Source of the DNA: Distichodus sexfasciatus
Taxonomy: Eukaryota; Chordata; Actinopteri; Characiformes; Distichodontidae
NCBI GenBank assembly: GCA_032718565.1
Contig: JAVGVS010000013.1
Location: forward strand, 689,907-753,906
DNA: 64,000 nucleotides
Reading direction: 5' to 3'
Of the stretch, positions 1 through 9,230 are shown one piece after another. Every line of letters starts with the position of its first letter. Within the stretch, counting starts at the first letter, position 1. Under the pieces are notes generated by a model. The model saw only the letters and a list, made by a program, of their open reading frames with translations. It was not told the DNA's origin and did not search any database. The translations under genes and the position numbers were made by a program.

Positions 1-36
1 CAATGACAAATAATCACTCACTTTCACTTTCGTTAG
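1..36 (+). mobile_element. SINE-B 3' end, cut by the window edge
   Basis: The first bases match the 3' terminus shared by the second SINE family in this window (ending in a CAAATAATCACTCACTTTC block). The rest of this copy lies outside the window. It abuts the next SINE-B copy head to tail. Confidence 0.7.
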
Positions 37-206
37 TACCACTGAGGTACTCATGAGTAAGGTACCCGTCCACAAGCACTGCTCTCTGGGTGCTGCCCAT
101 GTTAGCCGCCCACTGCTCCTTCTTGGACGGATTAAATGCAACATTTTGTTGTGGTGCACTGTTTGCTGTGCTGTGGTGTGTTCACAGTGACAATCACTCA
201 CTTTCC
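37..206 (+). mobile_element. SINE-B copy, 5'-truncated
   Basis: It begins inside the family body (TACCACTGAGGTACTCATGAG) and runs through the shared CTGCCCACTGCTCCTTC block, the GGTGCACTGT-GCTGTGCTGTGG block and the CAATCACTCACTTTC terminus. The tRNA-like head with the B box is missing. It follows the preceding SINE-B end directly, so the pair may be a tandem dimer or a nested insertion. Confidence 0.75.
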
Positions 207-1017
207 TGTTGTATTTTTAGAAGTGTGTATGTGATAAAGAATCCTGGATTCCACCTTAAAGGAGTACCCAAACGGAGTAATTCAGCTAGAAATGATGGCA
301 GTAGACTAAGTTCGAACTGCAGCTCTCATGGCCGTCCAGCACAGATCATCACACATTTATTCCCGGTCAGCAGGCCAAGCTGTAGGTCTTTCTTAATGTC
401 GCCAGCCTTCCTGACCTCATAAAAGCCGTGTAACTGCACACTGCTGCACACCCACGTGGAAGGATTAACCGGATTACAGGCACAATCAAGTGCAATTTTA
501 CTGCCGCTAATTTACTTCATTAACTCGTGTCCAGTGTGGATGGAGAAACAATTAAGGTGTAATTACATTCCACTTCTGTACCCACAGTGCTTTGTGCTGT
601 TTTATTGTTTTGGACTAATTGATACGTATTGTAATATATGTTTGACAGCAAAGCTCAACATACACATGTGTTCAGCACTCCCCCCACCCGGATAAAAACC
701 TGTTCTGATAATGTGGCTGTTGTAGACCACTAATGAAGCCTCTATAAATCCAAATTAGCACAACAGCTTTCATTACTGTTGGTCACATTAGCCTTTCTGA
801 GTAGACTGCCCCTTTAACGTGTAATTAACTCACCGCACACGCTAATGTAGCCTTTAAAAGTTAGACTGAAACCCATTGCTAGTCATATTAGCATTTTTCA
901 TGTGCCAAGTCAAGTATTGGGCACCTGAAGTTATAGATACGTGACACCAAGACTGGTATAAAATATAACATTAATAATGTGGGGGGAGTTAATAAATAGA
1001 ACAAATAAGCAGAAGAT
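207..1017. other. Unique DNA, nothing recognised
   Basis: Mixed-composition DNA without repeats or splice-flanked open frames that I can support. If the exon at 2,132-2,224 is real, this may be intronic sequence of the same gene. Confidence 0.4.
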
Positions 1018-1370
1018 GGGGCGGCACGGTGGCGCAGTGGTTAGCGCTGCCGCCTCACAGTGAGAAGGTCCTGGGTTCAGACCCCGGGGAGGGCCGTAGG
1101 GTCCCTCTGTGTGGAGTTTGCATGCTCTCCCCGTGTTTGCACGGGCACTATAGGTTAATTGGCCGCGTTACCCTATAGGTTACCCTGGCCCCGTAAGGTG
1201 TGAATGCGTGTGTGACCGTGTGAGTGCGTGTGTGCCCTGCGGTGTGTTAGGACCTGCCCAGGGTTGTTTCCTGCCTTGCGCCCGAATGTTCCCGGGATAG
1301 GCTCCGGTCCCCTCGCGACCCCAGTTGGGATTAAGCGGTTCAGATAATAAATGAATGAATGAATGAATAA
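1018..1370 (+). mobile_element. SINE-A: DANA/V-SINE-like tRNA-derived SINE, internally deleted
   Basis: The tRNA-like head carries an A box (TGGCGCAGTGG) and a B-box-like GGGTTCAGACCCC, followed by the GTGTGGAGTTTGCATGCTC body typical of fish DANA-type SINEs. The segment that in copy 8,553-8,959 reads GGTTTCCTCCCACAGTCC is missing. The 3' part ends in GGGATAGGCTCCGGTCCC, GATTAAGCGGTTCAGATAAT and a (GAAT)n tail. The tail runs straight into a SINE-B copy. Confidence 0.85.
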
Positions 1371-1582
1371 CCGGAAGGTCATCGGTTCAAGTCCTGGACT
1401 CATAAAAGTACCACTGAGGTACTCATGGGCAAGGTACCGTCCCCAAGCACTGCTCCCTGGGCACTGCCCATGTCGGCTGCCCACTGCTCCTTCACAGTTG
1501 GGTCAAATGTGGAGGTCATATTTCGATGTGGTGCACTGTGTGCTGTGCTGTGGTGTGCCTTGGGACAAATGCTCAATACACC
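1371..1582 (+). mobile_element. SINE-B copy
   Basis: It includes part of the tRNA-like head with a B box (GGTTCAAGTCC), then the family blocks TACCACTGAGGTACTCATG, GCCCACTGCTCCTTCAC and GTGTGCTGTGCTGTGGTGTG. Its 5' end is fused to the GAAT tail of the SINE-A copy, so SINE-A probably inserted into its head. Confidence 0.8.
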
Positions 1583-1614
1583 TTTAATAAAATTCACTTT
1601 AACGAGTGCAATAT

Positions 1615-1735
1615 GAAAGTGAGTGATTATTTGTCATTGTGAACACACCACAGCACATAGTGCACCGCCATGAAATGTGACCTCTGCATTTGACCCATCT
1701 GTGAAGGAGCAGTGGGCAGCTGACGTGGGCAGTGG
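1615..1735 (-). mobile_element. SINE-B copy, 5'-truncated, inverted
   Basis: Reverse complement of the SINE-B 3' half (GAGTGATTATTTGTCATTG start, then GACCTCTGCATTTGACCCAT). It faces the copy at 1,371-1,582 across about 30 bases, forming a tail-to-tail inverted pair. Confidence 0.8.
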
Positions 1736-2131
1736 AGATTCTAGATTCTGTTGGGCCCTTAGGATAACAATTCAGAGCGGCCCCTCCAACTCCTGACTTT
1801 CTTGGCGACCAAGCAGTTTGGTGCAGTTTGCATGTTGGCAAGCAGTGTCTCTGCTCCTGGATCATCAGCTTAAGTTGAGGATTAGATTTGCCAACTTAGT
1901 CACTTGCAGGTAGTTTCAGACAGTCGCACATTACTGGCCTCTTTGCGTAGTGTGTTTGGGGGAGAAGGGATATGTTTTAAGTGTGAGTGTGAGGAAGCAA
2001 GTGAAAGTGTGTGTGTTAGTGTGTTAGTGTGTTAGTGGGGCTGGTGATGACAGTTCTGGCAGAGATGTTTGGGTGTGCGATTCAGTGTGAGTGTGATGGA
2101 CTTCTGCCTCTCACCCTCTCCTCACACACAG
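1736..2131. other. Putative intron end upstream of the candidate exon; GTGT-rich
   Basis: Contains a degenerate GTGTGAGTGTGAGG / GTGTTAGTGT low-complexity stretch at about 1,978-2,040. It ends in a pyrimidine-rich tract (CTCTCACCCTCTCCTCACAC) before AG at 2,130-2,131, a plausible splice acceptor. Confidence 0.4.
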
Positions 2132-2224
2132 AGCCTCCGACTGATGGAGCTGGAGTGTAATTTGAAGAAAAGGAGCCGCAGTGCCAACGCTATCTCAACG
2201 ATACGGAAGAGCGATCCGTTCTAA
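2132..2224 (+). CDS. Candidate last coding exon of an unidentified gene (30 codons plus stop)
   Basis: A pyrimidine-rich tract and CACACACAG form a good splice acceptor ending at 2,131. The open frame starts in phase 0 at 2,132, has 30 codons and stops with TAA at 2,222-2,224. The peptide is charged and of normal composition: it contains MELECNLKKRSRSAN and ends in STIRKSDPF. It has none of the repeat-derived runs that dominate other open frames here. An AATAAA lies 282 bases downstream, as expected for a terminal exon. I do not recognise the protein. The KKRSRS stretch is basic but too short to assign. The frame stays open into the pyrimidine tract upstream, so splicing is inferred and not proven. 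Chance explanation: a 30-codon open frame is not rare, so confidence is moderate. The upstream exons would lie outside the window to the left. Confidence 0.45.
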   Translation, partial: SLRLMELECNLKKRSRSANAISTIRKSDPF

Positions 2225-2530
2225 TATTAAAGGTGTTATCAGGATAGGTCGGATGCCAGTTAATAATTGAGATTTGGCTCTAATCAGAAGTCTCCCGACA
2301 CGTAAAGAACTGTCAGCGCACACGAATAACAGAAGCAAATTGCTGCTGGTGTTGATGAGTTAGTAGAGGAGTTCTGCTACCTCGTGTCTGTTCCAATAAG
2401 CTGAACTGGAATCAGACTTGTAGAGTCAGCGCCGGTCCATTTGCAGTCGTGGTTCTCAAACCTGTCTCTCTTTCTCTCCCTACAATTTTCACTCCTGAAT
2501 GAATGAATAAAATTTCAATTTTTTTTCCCG
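2225..2530 (+). other. Putative 3' UTR of the candidate gene, with poly(A) signal
   Basis: Non-repetitive DNA after the stop codon. A canonical AATAAA sits at 2,506-2,511, followed by a T-rich stretch (2,518-2,526) that could act as a downstream element. It depends wholly on the exon call at 2,132-2,224. Confidence 0.35.
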
Positions 2531-4005
2531 CCGATTTGGTCGAAATAACAGCACAGCACAAAAATAACTTCCCAAAGCATTGTTTTCACTTTCCAAAATT
2601 TTGTTCCTTTTTGTGTGTACTGGATGTTGCGGGGAGCAGGCGTAGCCCCTCTCTCTCTCTCCCTCTCTCTTTCTCTGTTGTTTTAACCTCCCCCCCCCTT
2701 CTTTTTATTCAAAGCCTGGCATTTGTTTTTTGGGAGGTTTTGCATCTTCTCGCAACCCCGGCACTGCCGCTTTTCTGGAGTCGTGCATTGCCGGCGCGGA
2801 AAACAAAAAAACAAAGCCCGGCCTTGCTAAACAAACCCCCCGCGTCTCCCCTCCCCGTCTGCGGAACGCCAGGAGTGGAATGACGACGACTCGCTTGATA
2901 TTACACACTCCTCTCCAGTTCCTCTCACTCACCGTCGCTCAGCTGGGACGGAGTCGCTTCGTTTAAAAAATAAAAAATAAAAAAAGCGGGGAGGGGACGT
3001 GTGATGTTTGGGTTGGGGGGAGGGGAGAGAAAAAGTGTGCACCTGCTGGCAAAGTGTGTGTGTGTATGTATGTGTGTGTGTGTACAAGCAGATTTTTACA
3101 ACTTACACACCTGTCAGTAGCAATACTTCTCTCTCTCTTTCCTTTCTCTCTCTGATGACCTTCCTCATTTTCCTCTAAACGCCCGGCTCGGTTTAACGTT
3201 GGGAAATTCCTCACAAAAGAGGCGCATTGTCTACGGCAAGCGAGCTATTATGATAAGTAACCGTAATGGCGCTAGTAATTTTTCATCAAACTGGCCCAAT
3301 ATTTCCCCCCTCGCTGGGGTTGGAAGAAGAGTGGGTATAGATGGGGAAGGGTGGGGTGGAGGGAAGGGTACGAGCTTTATTACGCCGGTCATGCGCCGTA
3401 ATGATGCTTTTATAATAACTTAAAGAGGGCGGGGAAAAGGGCCGGCGGTCTCGAGGCCGAACCCGGCCCTGTCGTGTTTTTCTTTCCTAAGTGATACGCC
3501 GGCCGCAAACGTAACGTATTTAGAAATAAAGGCGAGCGGCATTAATAACGCGTTAAGAAGAAAGGGGGTGAGATTTGTCTGCGAAACGTTTTGAGGGATC
3601 GCCGCCCGGGGGGCTGAAGAAGAAGAAGAAGAAGAAGAGGAGGTGGGGCGGGGGGGGATGAAAATGGCCTCTGGTGCTTTTGCGTTGGATGCAAGCTGAG
3701 AGGAATATTTCAAATAAGAATAATGTCATCACCAAACAATTTGCAACCTCATAGGGCTATAACACCCACACCCTCCGAGATACACACACACACACACACA
3801 TCCAGACCTGTCTCCCAGGCCTTCAGATGACACAATACGGATGCCCCGTCCCTCACGCCTGGCAGATGATGTCTGATATTTCATCCTTGTCGTTTTATTA
3901 AAGATTTAAACAGTTTTGCATCGCCAACAAATACATAGCCGGCCAATTTTCCTCCGCGCCTACTGAGGGAGATGGGAAGTGGAGGAGGAGGAGGAAGAGG
4001 AGGAG
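2531..4005. other. Mixed, purine/pyrimidine-asymmetric spacer with simple repeats
   Basis: Contains CT-rich runs (2,650-2,680), a GT stretch (3,055-3,082), a (GAA)n/(GGA)n tract (3,616-3,640), (AC)n at 3,782-3,800 and (GGA)n near 3,978-4,005. Between them is moderately GC-rich single-copy DNA. No gene is seen. Confidence 0.5.
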
Positions 4006-4019
4006 GGGTTGGTAGCGTG

Positions 4020-4365
4020 GGCCCGGCTGATTATGATGGTATATTACATTTCCACATGTGAATTTAATAAATGTAAAGAATGCATTATTTTATATTATCA
4101 GCTGGAAAGGGCCCCAGTGTTCGACTGGGAGGAATATGACTCCTGTCAGATGAATGGCTTGGATGGGAGCTAAACGGATGCCGTGATGAGCGAGAGGAAG
4201 GGGAGAAGAGGGGATGGCGGTGGTGGGGGGGGCGGAATCTCATGACATTGCCATTATGAGCCCTGTGACTATTACCATGTGCTATAGCAGTGGCTGTTCT
4301 TCACAATGTGATCTCCTCTTATTAGTATTAATAATAATGAGAATACGCTGCTTTTAATATGTCAG
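4020..4365. promoter_or_regulatory. Candidate conserved cis-regulatory element
   Basis: About 345 bases of complex, repeat-free AT-rich DNA sitting inside GC-rich low-complexity flanks. It holds E-box-like CACATGTG and CAGCTG sites and AT-rich homeodomain/MEF2-like stretches (TTATTTTATATTATC; TATTAATAATAATGAG). The sharp contrast with its surroundings resembles vertebrate noncoding enhancers. Conservation was not tested. Confidence 0.35.
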
Positions 4366-4860
4366 CGCTCGGCTCCATATTAACGTTTTTTTTTGTGTGT
4401 GTGTGTGAGGGAAAGGAAAGGACGGCTCCTAATGGCATCCCTCGCTTCTATTCTTCTAGACTTTCATCCCCGGCTCTCTGCGGGACGGCTTTATCTCCCC
4501 CTTTTCTTCATGTCATTGTTTTATCGAGTTCCCTCAGCTCCGTTTCGCACCCCCCTCTCTTTCTTGCCTCCCGTCTTTTTTTTTCCTTACCCAATCGATT
4601 ACTGTGCTTGTTGGACATCTCTCGCAAAGCCGTACCGGTTTGTTCCACTTTACCACCCCGTTCGCCCTCTGCCACTCCTACTTGCAACTCCCCCACCATC
4701 ACCACCACCACCACCACGCCGACTCCCTAACACACAACCCCGTTGCCCCACCCTGACCCCTCCCCCTGGAGGAGAGTCCTCCCGACTTGGTACGTATCGA
4801 TATCCGTGTCACTGTCCTGACACCAGCCATCCTGTCTCAATAAACATTTCGCAAAGTCCG
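4366..4860. other. Pyrimidine-rich low-complexity spacer
   Basis: CT-rich DNA with a GT run (4,395-4,408) and a (CAC)n run (about 4,692-4,719). The long open frames across it are products of this composition. Confidence 0.5.
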
Positions 4861-5790
4861 ATTTTGCTGCTGCGTCTGAATAATTTATCGGCCGTGATTA
4901 GCGTCTGTGTTTTCGCGAAACCCAATGCCCCAACGAAACGGCGGAGATCCGGTTGCAATCCGGTCCCCGATCTTTAAGCGGCGGCGGTGGTGGCGGTGGC
5001 GGCGGAGGAAGAGAAGAAAAGCAGGAAAAGATAAGACAAGAAAAGAGAGGACTGGAGTGAAAAGGGTTGCTTGGGCTGTCCGAAGGTGGCTGAGGTGGGC
5101 TGTCAGGGCGCCTACTTCCTCCCTCCTTTCTCTCCCGACTCCGAAACGGGCTGTGGCGTTGCGTGGTTACGATCCTCGCTTGACGTCTCCGACTCAAAGG
5201 CCTGTCACCTGCTTCGCCCTCCGTTCCAGGTTCCCGAAAACGTGTGGCGTGTCACCGGGAACCGCAAGTTTTGACCGGCCCTGTCAACCCTCATGCGCCG
5301 GGTTTCACAGGTTTCGTCACGTCTCAAGGTCGACTCGTTTTTAATTGCGTCTCTCCAAACCTGGGCATCTATTTTTTCCCCCTCCTTTCGTTGTTGTTGA
5401 CGCTCCACGGCTGAAGGAGCGAGCGCTAGTGCGAGTTTGTTTGGGAACGACACGCTCTCAGTTTGAGGCCCAATCAAGTTGTTGAATGATAAACAGAGAC
5501 GAGAGGACGGCTCGACTCGAGCCTCTCGAGCCTCGGCGTACAAACGCGATTAGAGATCGAGATCTTCCCGACTCCGACTTGCGCCCCGAGTTGTCGTGAG
5601 AACACTCGCCAGACGCCGCGTGATTGCAGAGTCGGCGGCAATGTCGGAGCCGCTTGAAAAACGTTAGTCGGCGCGAAAGCCGGAGGGGCCAGCACTCGAG
5701 CGACGCGTCTTTAAGTGTCGGCAAAAAAAAAAAAAAAAAACCTCCATCACTCGCCGCCGGGCTTGAAGGGCCGCTCCACGCCCGTCCGTC
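4861..5790. promoter_or_regulatory. CpG-rich block, candidate CpG island
   Basis: CpG dinucleotides are frequent throughout, most densely between 5,480 and 5,720 (GACTCGAGCCTCTCGAGCCT, CGACGCGTC and similar). Fish genomes are generally CpG-depleted in methylated DNA, so this density suggests an unmethylated promoter or regulatory island. I see no convincing first exon with start codon and donor on either strand, so direction and target gene are unknown. Includes (GGC/GGT)n at 4,979-5,007 and a poly(A) run at 5,723-5,740. Confidence 0.4.
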
Positions 5791-6583
5791 TGCGCCGAGA
5801 CTTCAGTTAAGAGTCTTCAGCTGTCCCCTTGTCTCTTTTTAAACACTTTTTTGTTTTTCGAGCGGGTGTCAGACTCAACCTTGTGTTTTCGCTGGAGACG
5901 GAGATATATTTTTCTTGTTTTTTTTGCAAAGTAGCAGTTTGGCTCATCCAAACAATCAGGATCTGGTCCTTTCTTCTGGAGACGAAATGCTTTTTATTTA
6001 CCCCCAAATCGACACAAGGAGGAGTTGCACATTTCTAGAAAGGCCTTAATGGTTTTCCTCTTGATGCATCACATTTTGAGGCCTGGATGTGAGTGGCAGA
6101 GACGGGGAGGGGTTATCCCTTACGACGAGCCATTTTTAATCGAAAATCAAACTCGGTGTGTTCAGACCGCCGACGTCACGAGTTCGGTACCAATGGCTTA
6201 CGGCTTATTTTTAACGTGCACCTGCTTTTGGTTTTCACTCTGAAATCGAAGCTGAAATATGAGCAAAGTAAGATCCACAGACCTTTTTTTTCCCCCCTTT
6301 TGGCTTGAAGCTTCCAGACGAAGACGTTAACTCTTCCCTTTTTCTACCCGAATTACTCCAAAAAACGAAGAAGTGAAAAGTCGCCGTTTCAACCGGCCTT
6401 GAGGGTTTTATTTGATGGGGGAAGAAAAGAAAACGCAGACAAAAGGGACAAAAGGGGCCTGACTTGTGTGGAACGATCGGCCGATAAAGAGTCAAGTAGC
6501 GGCGGTTGTTGTGGCACACTCGCCCGCTTTGTGCTGGAAACGCCAGTGGAGAGCGCATCATGAACTTCTCATCAAGACTCAAA

Positions 6584-6614
<31 letters not shown>

Positions 6615-6769
6615 TTTGGGGGGCGGTGGTGGTCGCTGCTGTTCATTAGCACTGCCAGAATGCCTGCAGGCACGAGGAAGAGAGAAAAGAGAGAGCGGAG
6701 CGTGCTCGTTCATTCGTGTGTGTGTGTGTGTGTGTGTGTATGGAAATTGACCAGTGTGTTGTAAGTGTT
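5791..6769. other. Single-copy spacer with GT microsatellites
   Basis: Mostly complex DNA without a supportable gene. (GT)n runs lie at 6,584-6,615 and 6,716-6,740, framing a GGGGGG-rich segment. Confidence 0.45.
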
Positions 6770-6915
6770 CGCCTGGCGCAGGCCTTTGAAGTGCTGCTGT
6801 TCAACACTGCTGCCGTCTTTGTTCTTGGTAATTGCCTAAATGATCTCCGCGGAGTGCGAGGCCAAGCTACAACTAAACTAATCCAGGGCCTGCCTACTGA
6901 TTTGACAGAGACTCT
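6770..6915. promoter_or_regulatory. Candidate conserved element between microsatellites
   Basis: About 145 bases of complex sequence sandwiched between (GT)n at 6,716-6,740 and (CA)n from 6,917. It contains CTTTGTTCTTGG (SOX-like CTTTGTT core) and a GGTAATTGCC segment. The plus-strand frame is open, but I see no start or splice context that supports a gene. Function is inferred only. Confidence 0.3.
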
Positions 6916-7200
6916 CCACACACACACACACACACACACGCACACACACACTTTCTCCCCCAGTCTGCCATTCTGTTTCGTCTCTTTATTAACCTAACAC
7001 AGTGGGAGATGTGTAAAAGACGACGTGTGTGTGTGTGTGTGTGAGGAGGGAGGAGGGAGGAGGCATGGGGAGAGGGTTCGGTGGGGGGGTCCGTGTGTTT
7101 GTTGTTGGGATGATCTCATCGTGTGATCCTAGTTTAGCCACATGCTCGCCCCTTCCTCGTCCTCCTCATCTCTTCTCCTCCCTCCCTCCTTTTCCTTCCA
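6916..7200. repeat. CA/GT microsatellites and G-rich spacer
   Basis: (CA)n at 6,917-6,950 and (GT)n at 7,025-7,043, then GGAGG repeats and a CCTCC-rich stretch (7,150-7,200). Confidence 0.8.
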
Positions 7201-7270
7201 CCACATTGATATGCTAATGAAGCCGGGGTCCTCATTTGCAAAACCAGGGGTGGAATAATTAGTCCGGGCC
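7201..7270. promoter_or_regulatory. Candidate POU/homeodomain site cluster
   Basis: Within 55 bases there are ATGCTAAT (7,211-7,218), ATTTGCA (7,234-7,240, octamer-like) and GGAATAATTAG (7,252-7,262). All fit POU or homeodomain recognition. The dense grouping in otherwise GC-rich DNA suggests an enhancer core. Confidence 0.3.
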
Positions 7271-7734
7271 ACTTAGCAACAACAACAACATAACACGCCT
7301 CTGATCCGGCACGGGCTCGACCCTCGCTTTCTGTCGTTTAACCCGCCGCCGGCGATCGGACGAGCCCCCGACGCGGCGGAGGAGATGAGGGATGGAGGAG
7401 GAGGAAGAGGATTTGCGCGGCGGCGGGGAAGCGGGTTGAGGAGGCTGGCGGAGCGTGGAGCGAAGTCGAGCCCGGCCCCGAGCCTCCGAACACACGCTGG
7501 GGTTAAGACTGTAGAGTCTCTCCCTCTCTTTTTCTCTCTCGCTTTCTCTCTCCTTCGCTTTCCCTCTCCCCAGTCGAGGCCAGAGGGCCTCACGCTACGC
7601 GGGAGCCGGGCTAATGCCTGCGCGAGCGGCTCTCAGATCCCGCAGGGAAGAAAGGGAGACCCCTCGCTCCCGACTCAGAGAAACGTGGCACTCCTGTGCC
7701 TGACATTCTAGAGTTCGCACACCCCGGCAGCATA

Positions 7735-7737
<3 letters not shown>
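7271..7737. other. CpG- and GC-rich spacer
   Basis: GC-rich DNA with many CpG (especially 7,335-7,500) followed by CT-rich DNA. Open frames on both strands overlap each other here and look compositional. Confidence 0.4.

Positions 7738-7738
<1 letters not shown>

Positions 7739-7769
<31 letters not shown>
7739..7769. repeat. (AG)n microsatellite
   Basis: About 15 perfect AG units. Confidence 0.95.
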
Positions 7770-7772
<3 letters not shown>

Positions 7773-8537
7773 GTTAAAAAAATATGAACGTGTAAGAACC
7801 ATTATGAGAGGAGAAGACATTGTCTGGCTGTACAGCTGTTGATAGAAGATGTGAACAAGTGTATAAAGGACAATATCGACGGGTTTAGAAGTAACTTTTA
7901 AAATGCTGGCCCTTTCCAGTAACCCTTTCCTGGCCAAATGACACATCCCGGCATCTGACGGGGATCACAGCGCGCTCTTGGAAGCTGCAAGATGGAGTCG
8001 GAGGACAGAACTTAAACATTTACTGTGTTTCCCCTAGGTTTATAGCCTTGTAGCCGGGGGCTAACGCTAACACTAACCCTAACGGACACTGACACAAACA
8101 CTTGAAGGAATCTTTTCATTTCTTTTAAGGACAGCAGTCAATATAACAACTGAACAATTTTTTTGGTAAATTATTCATCTCCACCGCCCTGGGAGCGTTA
8201 AAAAACCCAGATTTTTTTTGTCTGCTTTTCAGGTGGTTTGCCGCAACCTATTTTCCGACCCGCGCTCTTTCTCCGCTGGTGGGAGTGTGCTCACCTGTGT
8301 GTGCGTGACACGTGACCATGTAGAGACCACGTAGACTGCCGTTGGAGGGGGCAGGGTACCCCCCCTAATATAATGGTAGGGAAAACACTGATTTGTGTGT
8401 ATCTTATGCGAGTCCGAGAATCAAAACACTCTACCTCCAAAAACCTGAAACCTTACTGTGATTTGACATTGCATCGTTCCAAAAATATGTCGATTTTCGT
8501 GTTACTTGTAACATCATGTTTCAGATTTGAAAAAATG
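7770..8537. other. Single-copy spacer, nothing recognised
   Basis: Complex DNA. A short CTAACACTAACCCTAAC stretch near 8,068-8,083 is telomere-like by chance and is not an array. Confidence 0.5.
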
Positions 8538-8974
8538 TAATTACTTTATGAGGGCGGCACGGTGGCGCAGTGGTTAGCGCTGCCGCCTCACAGCGAGAAG
8601 GTCCTGGGCTCGAACCCCGGGGACGGACGTAGGGTCTTTCTGTGTGGAGTTTGCATGCTGGGTTTCCTCCGGGCGCTCCGGTTTCCTCCCACAGTCCAAA
8701 GGCATGCACTGTAGTTTCATTGGCGACTCTAAATTGGCCCGGTAAGGTGTGAATGATGGTGTGTGTCCGTGTGAGTATGTACGTGCGCCCTGCGGTGTGC
8801 TGGTGCCTGCCCAGGGTTGTTCCCCGCCTTGCGCCCGAGAGTTCCCGGGATAGGCTCCGGTCCCCCCATGACCCCAGTTGAGATTAAGCAGTTCAGATAA
8901 TGAATGAATGAATGAATGAATGAATAAATGAATGAATGAATGAATGAATGAATGAAGGATAATTACTTTATGAG
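8538..8974 (+). mobile_element. Full-length SINE-A with perfect 15-bp target-site duplication
   Basis: The element proper is 8,553-8,959. It has an A box TGGCGCAGTGG (8,563-8,573), a B box GGCTCGAACCC (8,607-8,617), the GTGTGGAGTTTGCATGCTG and GGTTTCCTCCCACAGTCC body blocks, a 3' domain ending GATTAAGCAGTTCAGATAAT, and a (GAAT)n tail. TAATTACTTTATGAG occurs immediately before (8,538-8,552) and after (8,960-8,974): the duplication made by LINE-driven insertion. The perfect duplication suggests a fairly recent insertion. The body resembles zebrafish DANA and the V-SINE group; the exact family name is not certain. Confidence 0.93.
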
Positions 8975-9000
8975 TATCCCGCAGCACAGATTATCTATGG

Positions 9001-9230
9001 AGGCAGTTAGCGTTACGCTTAGGGAGTTATCCCCGTGATCTGATGGTCGCCGGTTCGAGTCCTGGACAGGTAAAAGGTACCTCTGAGGTACTCATGAGCG
9101 AGGTATCGTCCCCAAGCACTGCCAAAAAAACCGCCCACTGCTCCTTCACGGATGGGTCAAATGCAGAGGTCACATGTCGTTGTGGTGCGCTGCGTGCAGT
9201 GCTGTGTTCACAATCACAGAATCACTCACA
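9001..9230 (+). mobile_element. SINE-B copy with tRNA-like head
   Basis: Head with a clear B box GGTTCGAGTCC (9,052-9,062), then GGTACTCATGAG, GCCCACTGCTCCTTCACGG, GGTCAAATGCAGAGGTCACA and the CAGAATCACTCAC terminus. It lies 26 bases after the SINE-A duplication. Confidence 0.85.

Noticed and set aside
1740..1800. GGGCCCTTAGG/GCGGCCCCTCC strings that could be a transposon end
   Set aside because: No matching second end or target duplication found.
4393..4977. 194-codon plus-strand frame
   Set aside because: Proline/serine-rich product of CT-rich DNA with overlapping frames on both strands.
6716..6997. Plus-strand frame with a protein-like middle (6,740-6,915)
   Set aside because: Start and end are GT/CA repeat translation; no splice sites frame the middle part.
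8060..8090. Telomere-like CTAACCCTAA strings
   Set aside because: Only one or two imperfect units; not an interstitial telomeric array.
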